Part shown: one piece after another, positions 25,089 to 33,761 of the stretch
Layout of the letters: the number at the start of each line of letters is the position of its first letter
How positions within the stretch are numbered: position 1 is the first letter of the stretch
Translations under genes and position numbers: made by a program
Assembly (NCBI GenBank): GCA_034428395.1
Contig: DAOUHX010000337.1
Span: forward strand, 34,009 to 98,008
Direction of reading: 5' to 3'
Length of the DNA: 64,000 bases
Origin: Bin5 sp034428395
GTDB lineage: Bacteria; Chloroflexota; Anaerolineae; Caldilineales; Caldilineaceae
The notes under the pieces: model-generated
Seen by the model: the letters and a program-made list of their open reading frames with translations, nothing else
What the model was told of the DNA's origin: nothing
Databases searched by the model: none

Positions 25089-25466
25089 TCATTCGGGCCA
25101 GTCGGTCAGACCGTAGAGGCCGGCTTTGAGCGCTTTGAGGGGGAGGAGGGCGCATTTGAGCCGCACGGGGCCGATCTCGATGCCGAGTAGATCGAGCACA
25201 TCCTCTTTGCCCCACTGTTTGAGGTCGGCTACGGGCATGCCGATGATTTCCTCCATGATCATGGATGCGCTGGCCTGGCTGATGGCGCATCCGCGGCCGT
25301 CGAAGGCGGCGTCCACGACCGTGTCGTCCGCGATTCTGAGTTGAATCGTCACTTCGTCGCCGCAGAAAGGGTTGGCGTCGTGGTAGTTGACGTCGGCGTC
25401 CTCCAGGCTGCCTTTGCGGCGGGGGTGGTTGTAGTGATCGATGATCGCTTCGCGGAAAGGGTCCAT
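25089..25466 (-). CDS. sufU: SufU-type Fe-S cluster scaffold / sulfur-transfer protein
   Basis: 125 residues. FREAIIDHYNHPRRKG opens the protein; the ligands C35 and D37 (PFCGDE), C60 (GRGCAIS) and C105 (RLKCALLPL) match the zinc site of SufU, which passes sulfur from SufS to SufB. I choose ATG 25466, seven bases after TATACT (a leaderless promoter pattern like that at 16902). ATG 25505 in the same frame has a stronger ribosome site but lies inside a hairpin and would add 13 non-family residues. No sufS is adjacent. Confidence 0.9.
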   Translation of the reverse strand: MDPFREAIIDHYNHPRRKGSLEDADVNYHDANPFCGDEVTIQLRIADDTVVDAAFDGRGCAISQASASMIMEEIIGMPVADLKQWGKEDVLDLLGIEIGPVRLKCALLPLKALKAGLYGLTDWPE

Positions 25467-25473
25467 TGACGTG

Positions 25474-25479
25474 AGTATA
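25474..25479 (-). promoter_or_regulatory. -10 box for leaderless sufU transcript
   Basis: TATACT on the minus strand (25479-25474), then CACGTCA and ATG 25466. This is the same TATACT-N7-ATG spacing as at 16902-16917. No -35 motif is visible, so it would act as a weak internal promoter of the Suf operon. Confidence 0.4.
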
Positions 25480-25487
25480 TGGGCTAT

Positions 25488-25526
25488 GCGAAAGGCAAAG
25501 GGCATTGTTCTCCCCTTGCCTTTCGC
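25488..25526. terminator. Hairpin between the rhodanese gene and sufU
   Basis: Perfect 11-bp stem GCGAAAGGCAA / TTGCCTTTCGC with a 17-base loop, downstream of the rhodanese stop on the minus strand. No T-run follows. It may terminate or attenuate the upstream Suf transcript, or form a barrier that leaves sufU to its own promoter. The alternative sufU ATG 25505 and its GGGGAG site lie within the loop/stem. Confidence 0.5.
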
Positions 25527-25585
25527 CCAGTAATTGTTTCGTGTTTCCAGCGATGTTGGGCAGTGTCTTTTGCCCTTTCGCGCGT

Positions 25586-26437
<852 letters not shown>

Positions 26438-26465
26438 TTGATTCCTCCATTGTTCGTGTATGGGA

Positions 26466-27803
26466 TTACCTGCTGATTTTTCGACTAATGACCCTTTCCA
26501 GTTTGTGCACGACACTTTCGACGGGAACGCGGTCGAGCACGCCCTGGAGGAAGCCCTGGACGATCATGCGTTCGGCCTGTGACCTTGTGAGGCCGCGGGC
26601 CATGAGGTAGAAGACGTATTCATCCTCGACCTGCGCGGCGGTGGCTGCGTGGGTACAGCGCACGTCATCGGCCTCAATTTCGAGGCCGGGGATGCTGTCT
26701 GCCCGTGCAGTGCCGTCTAGAATGAGGTTGCCGTTGCGCTGGAAGGCGTCGGTCTTTTGTGCGCCGGGCAGGACCTTAATGATGCCCATGTAGACGCTGC
26801 GGGCGCGATGTTTGAGTGCGCCGTTGAAGAGCAGATCGCTGAAGCAATTGGGCACGCGATGCAGTTGCAGGGTCTGGTGGTCGATGTGCTGGCGGCGCGT
26901 TGGGAAGTAGAGTCCCAGCAGTTCGCCATGCGCGCCTTCGCCTTGCATGTCGAGGTCGAGGAAGGCCTTGGTGAGGCGGCTGCCCCAGCTGACCTGGATC
27001 CAGCGCAGGTCGGTGTCCTTTCCCAAGACGGCGCGGGCGGTGAGGAAGTTCCAGGCGGTGTGTTTGAAGTCCTGCAGGTTCATGTAGCGGACCTGGGCAT
27101 TGTCCCGCAGGACCAGCTCGACCACACTGGCCTGGAAGGCGTTTTCGGCGCCGAGCATGTCATCAACGACGGTAACTTCGGCGCCTTCCTCGGCGACCAG
27201 GAGAGTGTGGTGGTAGCCGCCGACGCCTTCGCCCTGATTGAGAATCGTCTGCAGGAGAAGCGAGACCTTGGTGTTGCGGGGCACGTAGATGAAAGAGCCG
27301 GTGTCCCAGAGGGCGGCGTGCAGGGCGGCGAATTTGTTGGCGCCAGGTTTGACGGCTTCGGTCATGAAGTAGCGTCGGACCAGTGAAGGATAGCGCTGAA
27401 CAGCTGTTTGGAGGTCGGTAAAGATGACGCCCTGCGCGCCGAGGTCTTCGTTTTCTTCGGCGAAGAGGAGGCCGCCATCGCCGTAGATGAGGCTGGCGGA
27501 AGAATTCAGCTCGTCCAGTTCGTTGAGCAGGAACGGGTCGAGCTGACTGCGTTCCACTGTGCCGCCATTGACGGCGAAGGGGGTGAAGTTCTCCAGCTTG
27601 AAGCCGGTCATGCGGGTGCGGCGCCAGGCTTCGTCGGTGGGTTTGGGCCAGGGCAGGCTTTCAAAGGTGCGCCAGGCATGGAGGCGGAATTCGAGCATCC
27701 ATTCCGGTTCGTTCTTTATGGCAGAGGCGTGCCGGACGGTCTCTTCGGAGAAGCCGACGGTTGCCTCGAAGGTTTCGATTGGTTCTTTGATAGGCAGAGT
27801 CAC
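26466..27803 (-). CDS. sufD: Fe-S cluster assembly protein SufD
   Basis: 445 residues, SufBD family. Beta-helix core (FIYVPRNTKVSLLLQTILNQ, GEGVGGYHHTLLVAEEGAEV in outline), then ALKHRARSVYMGIIKVLPGA and the C-terminal LMARGLTRSQAERMIVQGFL with the family RxxxxxxAxxMI pattern. His/Cys near DDVRCTHAATAAQVED fits the interface residues shared with SufB. Start GTG 27803 with GGAG nine bases upstream. Forms SufBC2D with its neighbours. Confidence 0.94.
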   Translation of the reverse strand: MTLPIKEPIETFEATVGFSEETVRHASAIKNEPEWMLEFRLHAWRTFESLPWPKPTDEAWRRTRMTGFKLENFTPFAVNGGTVERSQLDPFLLNELDELNSSASLIYGDGGLLFAEENEDLGAQGVIFTDLQTAVQRYPSLVRRYFMTEAVKPGANKFAALHAALWDTGSFIYVPRNTKVSLLLQTILNQGEGVGGYHHTLLVAEEGAEVTVVDDMLGAENAFQASVVELVLRDNAQVRYMNLQDFKHTAWNFLTARAVLGKDTDLRWIQVSWGSRLTKAFLDLDMQGEGAHGELLGLYFPTRRQHIDHQTLQLHRVPNCFSDLLFNGALKHRARSVYMGIIKVLPGAQKTDAFQRNGNLILDGTARADSIPGLEIEADDVRCTHAATAAQVEDEYVFYLMARGLTRSQAERMIVQGFLQGVLDRVPVESVVHKLERVISRKISR

Positions 27804-27925
27804 GTTTGATAGCTCCGTACATAAAGTCGGGAGATTGTCTGCGGGCCGATGTTCATTGGAATGAAGGCACACAAAACGCACATTATGGCGTCCGTTCGGC
27901 GTGCTTTTCGGTCGTGTCGGGCGGA

Positions 27926-29341
27926 CTAACCGATGCTGCCCTCCATTTGCAGCTGGATCAGGCGGTTCATTTCGACGGCGTATTCCATGGGCAGCTCCTT
28001 GACGAGGGGTTCAATGAAGCCGCCGACGATCATGGCTGCGGCTTCGTCCTCGTCGATGCCACGGCTCATCAGATAGAAGAGCTGCTCTTCGCCGATCTTG
28101 CTAACCGAGGCTTCGTGGCCGACGCTGACGTCGTCTTCGTCGATCTCGATGTAGGGATAGGTGTCGGAGCGGCTGTCGGGGTCAAGCAGGAGCGCGTCGC
28201 AGACGACGCTGCTGCGGCTGTGGTGCGCGCCTTTCGCCACCTTGAGGAGGCCGCGATAGCTGGCGCGGCCGCCGTTCTTGCTGATCGACTTGGAGACGAT
28301 CTTGGAGCTGGTGTTGGGTGAGGCGTGGACGACCTTGCCGCCGGCGTCCTGGTGCTGGCCGTTGCCGGCGAAGGCGATCGAGAGAATCTCGCCGTGGGCC
28401 TTGGGGCCCATCATGTAGACGGCGGGATATTTCATGGTCACCTTGCTGCCGAGGTTGCCGTCGATCCATTCCATGGTGGCGTCCTCATAGGCGAGAGCGC
28501 GCTTGGTGACAAGGTTGTAGACGTCGGTGCTCCAGTTCTGGATGGTGGTATAGCGGCAGCGTCCACCCTTTTTGACGATGATTTCGACGACGGCGCTGTG
28601 GAGGCTATCGCTGGAGTAGACAGGCGCGGTGCAGCCTTCGACGTAGTGTACGCTGGCGCCCTCTTCGACGATGATCAGGGTGCGTTCGAACTGGCCCATG
28701 TTTTCGGCGTTAATGCGGAAGTAGGCCTGGAGGGGGATGTCTACGTGCACGCCGGCCGGCACGTAGACGAAGCTGCCGCCGCTCCAGACTGCGCTGTTGA
28801 GGGCGGCGAACTTATTATCTGCGGCCGGGATGACGGTGGCGAAATATTCTTTGACGATGTCTTCGTGTTCGCGCAGGCCGCTGTCCATGTCGAGGAAGAC
28901 GACGCCCATCTTTTCCCACTCGTCCTTGAGGCTGTGGTAGACGACTTCGGACTCGTATTGGGCGCCGACGCCGGCGAGGAACTTGCGTTCGGCTTCGGGA
29001 ATGCCGAGCCGGTCGAAGGTGCGCTTGATGTCCTCGGGGACGTCGTCCCAGCTCTTGCCCTGCTTTTCGGCGGGGCGGAGGTAGTAGAAGATGTCGTCGA
29101 AGTCGATGGTGCTGAGGTCGGCGCCCCAGTTCGGCATCGGCTTGGCGAGGAAGATTTCTAGCGCGTCGTGGCGGAAGCGGCGCATCCACTCGGGTTCGTT
29201 CTTGATATCCGAGATCTGATCAACAACCTGATGGGTCAGGCCTTTCTCGGACTTGAAGACGGCCTTTTCCTGATCGTGGAAGCCGTACTGGTACTCTTCT
29301 TTTACGCCTTCAAGGTGCTGTAGGTCAGACTGTCCTGCCAT
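27926..29341 (-). CDS. sufB: Fe-S cluster assembly protein SufB
   Basis: 471 residues. Family segments: KNEPEWMRRFRHDALEIF, SGGSFVYVPAGVHVDIPLQ, the VHYVEGCTAPVYSSDSLH stretch with the Cys and following residues implicated in cluster assembly, GAHHSRSSVVCDALLLDP, and the C-terminal SVGHEASVSKIGEEQLFYLM. SufB receives sulfur and, with SufC and SufD, builds the nascent cluster. ATG 29341 is preceded by AAGGAGG at six bases, the best ribosome site in the operon. Confidence 0.97.
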   Translation of the reverse strand: MAGQSDLQHLEGVKEEYQYGFHDQEKAVFKSEKGLTHQVVDQISDIKNEPEWMRRFRHDALEIFLAKPMPNWGADLSTIDFDDIFYYLRPAEKQGKSWDDVPEDIKRTFDRLGIPEAERKFLAGVGAQYESEVVYHSLKDEWEKMGVVFLDMDSGLREHEDIVKEYFATVIPAADNKFAALNSAVWSGGSFVYVPAGVHVDIPLQAYFRINAENMGQFERTLIIVEEGASVHYVEGCTAPVYSSDSLHSAVVEIIVKKGGRCRYTTIQNWSTDVYNLVTKRALAYEDATMEWIDGNLGSKVTMKYPAVYMMGPKAHGEILSIAFAGNGQHQDAGGKVVHASPNTSSKIVSKSISKNGGRASYRGLLKVAKGAHHSRSSVVCDALLLDPDSRSDTYPYIEIDEDDVSVGHEASVSKIGEEQLFYLMSRGIDEDEAAAMIVGGFIEPLVKELPMEYAVEMNRLIQLQMEGSIG

Positions 29342-29474
29342 TGTAAACCTCCTTGACGAGTTAAGGAGCGACTGTTTGCCGAAAGGTTGACGCAAGCGAT
29401 TCTGCGTCTTGCGGGTGCGGCGGCTTCAATCAGGCCGCCGGCTGTGTGTGAGCTTGATCCCGGCCAAACGGGGA

Positions 29475-30284
29475 TCAGGCGGCAGCGGCTTTGGTCACGA
29501 ATTCATCCTCCACCCACTTGTAGCCCTTTTCCTCGAGCATGAGCGCGAGTTCCGGGCCGCCTGTCTTGACGATACGCCCGCCGAAGAAAATGCTGACGAA
29601 GTTGGGCTTGACGAAGTTGAGGATGCGCTGGTAGTGGGTGATGAGCAGGAAGCCGCGGTCCTCGGTCGCAAGTTTGTTGATGCCATCGGAGACGACCTGG
29701 AGGGCGTCGATGTCCAGCCCTGAATCGGACTCGTCGAGGATGGCGAATTTCGGTTCCAGCATTGCCATTTGCAGCACTTCGGTGCGCTTTTTTTCGCCGC
29801 CGGAAAAGCCTTCATTGAGGTAGCGGCGGGCGAAGCTGGAGTCGACGTTGTATTCCTTCATCTTTGTGTTCAGCTCGCGGCGAAAGTCGCGCATTGGCAT
29901 CAGGTTGCTGCCGATGACGCCGTTGGCGTTGGCATCGGCCTCCTTGCTGGTGAAGCCGCGCACGTTGGAAACGGCTGTGCGCAGGAAGTTGGCTACGCTG
30001 ACGCCGGGGATGGAGACCGGATATTGGAAGGCAAGGAATATGCCGGCCCTGGCGCGTTCGTCGGCTTCCATGTCGAGGATGCTTTCGCCGTCGAGCAGGA
30101 CGTCGCCCTGGGTGACATTGTAGTGGGGATGGCCGGCGATGACGTAGGAAAGCGTTGACTTTCCGGAGCCGTTGGGCCCCATCATGGCGTGAATTTCGCC
30201 GCGGCGCAGCGTCAGGTCGACACCTTTCAGAATCTCGGCATCTCCGACAGCTACGTGCAGATCCTGTATTTCAAGCGTGCTCAT
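29475..30284 (-). CDS. sufC: Fe-S cluster assembly ATPase SufC
   Basis: 269 residues, a lone ABC ATPase. Walker A GPNGSGKST (36-44), SufC-type Q-loop FLAFQYPVSIPGVS, signature FSGGEKKR (160-167) and Walker B AILDESDSGLD (181-191); the DESDSGLD form is diagnostic of SufC. The C-terminus is slightly extended with KAAAA. It hydrolyses ATP to remodel the SufB-SufD dimer. Confidence 0.97.
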   Translation of the reverse strand: MSTLEIQDLHVAVGDAEILKGVDLTLRRGEIHAMMGPNGSGKSTLSYVIAGHPHYNVTQGDVLLDGESILDMEADERARAGIFLAFQYPVSIPGVSVANFLRTAVSNVRGFTSKEADANANGVIGSNLMPMRDFRRELNTKMKEYNVDSSFARRYLNEGFSGGEKKRTEVLQMAMLEPKFAILDESDSGLDIDALQVVSDGINKLATEDRGFLLITHYQRILNFVKPNFVSIFFGGRIVKTGGPELALMLEEKGYKWVEDEFVTKAAAA

Positions 30285-30361
30285 GTTTTTGCAGACTCCT
30301 CGTTAGAGCGGCCAAATACGGCCGTGCGCTCTTCGCAATGCCAGCAGGTGCGACGCGCAGT

Positions 30362-31021
30362 TCAGGGTTCGATTTCGAGTTCCAAGCGCTGGCTCCGGGT
30401 GATGACAAAAGTGCAGCTGCCGTGCCCGTCCATAATACAATCGTCGTGAGCAACATCGGTCCCCAGCACCTGCTCGATCATCTGCTGATCCATTTCACAG
30501 ATTTCGCGGTGGGCGAAGGCGAGTTCGTGATAGGGGCAGTTGTACATTGTCAGGACGATGGTGTTGTCGTCGGCGGAAGAGACATCGGTCAGTACGCCCT
30601 GGCGGCCGAAAGCTCCCGCCAACTCTTCGACTCTGTGCTGCAAGCCGCCGGCGGTGACGTCTTCGGCGTAGCGGTCGGCGAGCCGTGCGCCAACCCGGTC
30701 GAGGAGGGCGTCCATCTGCTGGGCGCCGACCATGCCGTACATTTCCTGGAGCATGGTCAAGGCGAGAAGATCGCAGCGGCATGCGAACAGTTCGCGTGCG
30801 GCTTCGGTGGCGGCGTAGATATGACGCGGCCGACCAACGCCCGAGCGTTCTTCGCGCCGGACCAGGTAGCCGTTTGCCTGGAGCGCGTTGAGATGCTGGC
30901 GTACGGCGGTGGTGGTCACGCCCAGGAGAATTTCCAGGTCCTTAATGGTGGCAGACGGATTGCGCTGCAGATGTTCGAGAATCTGCCATGCCGGTGAGTT
31001 CTGGTCAGGACTGATAGACAT
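30362..31021 (-). CDS. sufR: SufR-like Fe-S responsive transcriptional regulator
   Basis: 219 residues. Winged helix-turn-helix at 8-65 (ATIKDLEILLGVTTTAVRQH, then a basic wing REERSGVGRPRHIY). The C-terminal half has cysteines C162, C175, C195 and C203, with the first pair spaced C-x12-C as in cyanobacterial SufR, which binds a [4Fe-4S] cluster and represses suf genes when clusters are plentiful. It is the first gene of the suf operon, so autoregulation is expected. 77 bases separate it from sufC. Confidence 0.9.
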   Translation of the reverse strand: MSISPDQNSPAWQILEHLQRNPSATIKDLEILLGVTTTAVRQHLNALQANGYLVRREERSGVGRPRHIYAATEAARELFACRCDLLALTMLQEMYGMVGAQQMDALLDRVGARLADRYAEDVTAGGLQHRVEELAGAFGRQGVLTDVSSADDNTIVLTMYNCPYHELAFAHREICEMDQQMIEQVLGTDVAHDDCIMDGHGSCTFVITRSQRLELEIEP

Positions 31022-31101
31022 GTGATTGTTCTCTGAACTGAACGGCCGTTTCCGGTTTCGTGCGTTGTCTCCTGGCTAGCGACTCTTCGTATCTACAACC
31101 G

Positions 31102-31130
31102 AGCATAGCACACAATTAGCATTTTGTCAA
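31102..31130 (-). promoter_or_regulatory. Promoter of the suf operon
   Basis: On the minus strand a perfect -35 TTGACA (31130-31125), 17-base spacer and TATGCT (31107-31102). The expected transcript starts near 31095, 75 bases before sufR. A second TTGACA lies upstream on the same strand in a similar AT-rich context (near 31155), giving two spaced TTGACAA copies in an otherwise GC-rich genome; this is a candidate operator region for SufR, with no proof. Confidence 0.75.
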
Positions 31131-31364
31131 TTTACACAGTTTTTTATGCGCAAATTGTCAAAACTTGCGACGCAACGAAGGTGTTATACCATTCGGGGAC
31201 GGCAAGCGTCAAAAACGCGCGTGCGGCGATCAGACACATATTCTCGATTGGGCTTAGTCTGACGAGGGAGCGGCTGTCTTGGCAACGACGCGGAGATGGG
31301 GGTTATCCCTCTAATTGGGGATTCGGCTGGCGGAGAACTCATGATGGCGGTGGCTGGAACTGCC

Positions 31365-31410
31365 GTGATTCGTGACTCGTGATTCGTGACTCGAACTGCG
31401 GGCGCCGCGC
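31365..31410. repeat. Dispersed repeat, left block, copy B
   Basis: 46 bases, 44 identical to 6486-6531. Made of TGATTCG/TGACTCG units ending CGAACTGCGGGCGCCGCGC. Same order relative to the right block as in copy A, with a different, longer interval between them (118 bases here against 81 in copy A). Confidence 0.85.
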
Positions 31411-31528
31411 AGGCACGCTGGCGCTGGCGGCAAGCTGGAATCGCGCACGCACGGTGGCGTCGGCACGAGTGGGGTTGACACGTCAGCTGGGGACGCGCAG
31501 GCACGGTGGTCTTACTGCAGGGGGGCGT

Positions 31529-31581
31529 TGCGGGGGGTGTCCCCCCGCACAAGGGAGGGCCGGAACGGCCCGACCGCCCAG
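31529..31581. repeat. Dispersed repeat, right block (double hairpin), copy B
   Basis: 53 bases identical to 6613-6665, with the two adjacent perfect stems (TGCGGGGGG/CCCCCCGCA and GGGCCG/CGGCCC) and a preceding G-run. It lies about 130 bases before the DUF177 promoter. Confidence 0.85.
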
Positions 31582-31708
31582 AAGCATACTGAAAAGAATT
31601 TTTCCCTGCTCTGCCATAATGTGAACCGTGGACAGGTTTTAACTGCTTTGCTAGCGCGGTTTTGGGACTTTGTCTTGATTTTGGGCTGCACCCGGAACCG
31701 GGCGACTT

Positions 31709-31738
31709 TTGGTGGAATGTCCGATCTCCTCTTATAAT
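31709..31738 (+). promoter_or_regulatory. Promoter of the DUF177-rpmF-fab operon
   Basis: TTGGTG (31709-31714), 18-base spacer and a consensus TATAAT (31733-31738). The start would fall near 31745, leaving a leader of about 100 bases with AGGAGGAG before GTG 31847. Confidence 0.65.
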
Positions 31739-31846
31739 CTTTGTTTGTGCGCTTGCCGTTCGGCTCGAAGGGGCTCCGTCCAGGGCTGGATGACGCCAGA
31801 TTAGGCGGGGTGTTCGAGCGGGAGGCAGGCAGGAGGAGACGGGGCC

Positions 31847-32449
31847 GTGGAGTTTAACGTTGCGCAACTGATGAAGGAGGCGACGGGCGCGCGTAGGGAG
31901 TTTGCGCTCGACGACGGGATCGCCGATCTGGATGACGGCCTGGCGCCGCTGAGCAATCTGACCGGGACGCTTGAGCTATTGCGGATTCACAGCGGTGTGC
32001 TGGCCAGGGGCGATTTTCGAGTCGCCCTTTCGCTGCAGTGCGGCCGCTGCCTGGAAGCGGTTACGCATGACGTGTCGGTGCGGTTTGCGGAGAGCTTTCG
32101 CCCGCTGACAGACGTGCAGACGGGGCGTTTTCTGCCGCCGGAGGAGTTTGAGGGACAGGCGGAGGATTTGACCGACGAAGCGCTGGTGATTGATGCGCAG
32201 CACATTTTGGACATAACCGAGGTGGTGCGGCAGAACATCTGGCTCTCTATCCCGATTGTAGCGGCATGTGACTACGTCGATCCCGCGAGCGGAGAGCCGG
32301 ACCACGACGCCTGCCCGAAGTACATCGGACTGTTGTCGGAGACTGATTTCGGCGGCGAGGCTGGGGAAGAATCGACAGCCGAAGCCGCGGGCATTGACCC
32401 GCGCTGGCGATCATTGCTGACGCTGCAGAATGAATTGACGAGCGATTAG
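31847..32449 (+). CDS. DUF177 (YceD) family protein
   Basis: 200 residues. The family Cys pair C65-G-R-C68 (LQCGRCLEAV) and the acidic middle are present, with the C-terminal DPRWRSLLTLQNELTS typical of YceD proteins that precede rpmF. YceD is needed for normal 23S rRNA levels in some bacteria and plants; the mechanism is not known. A later Cys-containing segment (VAACDYVDPASGEPDHDACP) is longer than usual. GTG start with AGGAGGAG upstream; 16 bases to rpmF. Confidence 0.9.
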   Translation: MEFNVAQLMKEATGARREFALDDGIADLDDGLAPLSNLTGTLELLRIHSGVLARGDFRVALSLQCGRCLEAVTHDVSVRFAESFRPLTDVQTGRFLPPEEFEGQAEDLTDEALVIDAQHILDITEVVRQNIWLSIPIVAACDYVDPASGEPDHDACPKYIGLLSETDFGGEAGEESTAEAAGIDPRWRSLLTLQNELTSD

Positions 32450-32465
32450 ATCAGGAGGACGCGAG

Positions 32466-32660
32466 ATGGGACCGCTACCGAAGAGGAAGATCAGCAAGGG
32501 CCGGCGCAACAGGCGCAGGGCGCATCATGCAATCGGCGCGCCGAGACTGGTGAACTGCGTTCAGTGCAACGAGAAGACGCTGCCGCACCGGGTCTGCCCG
32601 CACTGCGGGACGTATATGGGCCGGATTGCGGTGCTGGACCTGGATGAAGAGGAAGCCTGA
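32466..32660 (+). CDS. rpmF: 50S ribosomal protein L32
   Basis: 64 residues. Basic N-terminus (PLPKRKISKGRRNRRRAHH) and a zinc ribbon with C31, C34, C44 and C47, so this is the zinc-binding (C+) form. The acidic C-terminal DLDEEEA is a small extension. Between DUF177 and fabD, the classical place for rpmF next to fatty-acid genes. Confidence 0.98.
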   Translation: MGPLPKRKISKGRRNRRRAHHAIGAPRLVNCVQCNEKTLPHRVCPHCGTYMGRIAVLDLDEEEA

Positions 32661-32665
32661 GCCTG

Positions 32666-33643
32666 ATGATACCCGGGCCTTCGTACCGCGACAGCGAAAG
32701 GCGGCTTCTGTTCGTGTTTCCAGGGCAAGGAAGCCAGCACGCGGGCATGGGCAAGGCGCTGGCGGAACGGTATGCGGCGGCGGGCGCGGTCTTCGGTGCG
32801 GCTGACGAGTTGCTGGAGATTTCGCTGGGCGAACTCTGTTTCGAGGGGCCGGAGGAGCGGCTGACGGATACGATCAACGCGCAGCCGGCGCTGTTCGCGT
32901 CGAGCATGGCGGCGTTGTGCGCTTTGCAGGAGGAGGTTGGCGACCTTCCCCGACCAATTTTATTTGCAGGTCACTCGATGGGGGAATACAGTGCGCTGGC
33001 GGCGGCCGGTTGCATTTCGTTCGCGGACGGCCTGCAGCTGGTGCGGGAAAGGGGCCGGCTGATGAAGGAGGCCGGCGCGAAACAGCCGGGACGCATGGCA
33101 GCGGTGATTGGGCTGGCGCAGGAGGCGGTGGCCGAGATCTGCGCGGAGGCAGCGAAGCGGCATGGCGGGGTGGCGCAGATTGCCAACGACAACTGTCCGG
33201 GGCAGGTGGTCGTATCGGGCGATGAGGAGAGCATCGATGCGGCGATGGCGGCGATGGAAAAGGCGGGGGCGCGGCGGGTCGTGCCACTGGCTGTAAGCAT
33301 CGCGGCGCACTGCCCGCTGATGGAGCCGGCCGCGGCGGCATTGAAGGAGATTGTTGAGGCGACTGAGGTGCGGGCGCCGGTGGCGCCTGTAATTGGAAAT
33401 ACAAGCGGGCGGCCGCTGGACAGTGCGGAGGCCATCCGCGGCGAGCTCAGTGCGCAGCTGACCGGGAGCGTTCGCTGGAGCGACTCGATGGCATTTGCGG
33501 TAGAGGCCGGCGTCGACACGGTTGTGGAGTTGGGGCCCGGCGCGGTTCTGACCGGGCTGATGCGAAGGATTGCGCGTAAGGTCAGGAGGGTGAATGTTGC
33601 GGACGCGGATGATGTACGGGCGTTTGGCGAGCAGTTTGGCTGA
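32666..33643 (+). CDS. fabD: Malonyl-CoA:ACP transacylase
   Basis: 325 residues. GQGSQ (20-24) oxyanion loop, nucleophile Ser104 in GHSMGEYSA and the catalytic His in the AHCPLMEPA stretch. It loads malonyl groups onto ACP for fatty-acid synthesis. It follows rpmF after five bases. The plsX and fabH genes that usually separate rpmF from fabD are absent here, as are acpP and fabF after fabG. Confidence 0.96.
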   Translation: MIPGPSYRDSERRLLFVFPGQGSQHAGMGKALAERYAAAGAVFGAADELLEISLGELCFEGPEERLTDTINAQPALFASSMAALCALQEEVGDLPRPILFAGHSMGEYSALAAAGCISFADGLQLVRERGRLMKEAGAKQPGRMAAVIGLAQEAVAEICAEAAKRHGGVAQIANDNCPGQVVVSGDEESIDAAMAAMEKAGARRVVPLAVSIAAHCPLMEPAAAALKEIVEATEVRAPVAPVIGNTSGRPLDSAEAIRGELSAQLTGSVRWSDSMAFAVEAGVDTVVELGPGAVLTGLMRRIARKVRRVNVADADDVRAFGEQFG

Positions 33644-33680
33644 AAAGAGCGAAGCGTTCGGGCAGCTTGAACCGACATTG

Positions 33681-33715
33681 CCGGGCCAGGAAATCGTATT
33701 CCTGAATTGGCCCGG
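33681..33715. terminator. Hairpin between fabD and fabG
   Basis: CCGGGCCA / TGGCCCGG (8 bp) extended by GGAA/TTCC across a five-base bulge, six-base loop, in the 118-base fabD-fabG spacer. It is followed by TTGTAGTAGAAT, which holds a possible -10 (TAGAAT 33723-33728) for fabG. It may be an attenuator with a restart promoter; moderate evidence only. Confidence 0.45.
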
Positions 33716-33761
33716 ATTGTAGTAGAATGGCGGCAACAGCCCCACGGAACTGAGCGAGTTC

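Larger units (their letters stand above)
31022..31846. other. Non-coding region between sufR and the DUF177 gene
   Basis: 825 bases without a credible gene, between divergent operons. It holds the AT-rich suf promoter (about 31090-31200), the repeat blocks 31365-31410 and 31529-31581 with ACGGTGGC-type motifs between them, and the TATAAT promoter for the DUF177 operon (31709-31738). Short frames here translate repeat sequence only. Confidence 0.8.

Noticed and set aside
28325..29161. Plus-strand frame of about 278 codons opposite sufB
   Set aside because: Antisense shadow of a certain sufB gene; sequence is repetitive Val/Asp/Gly and no motif.
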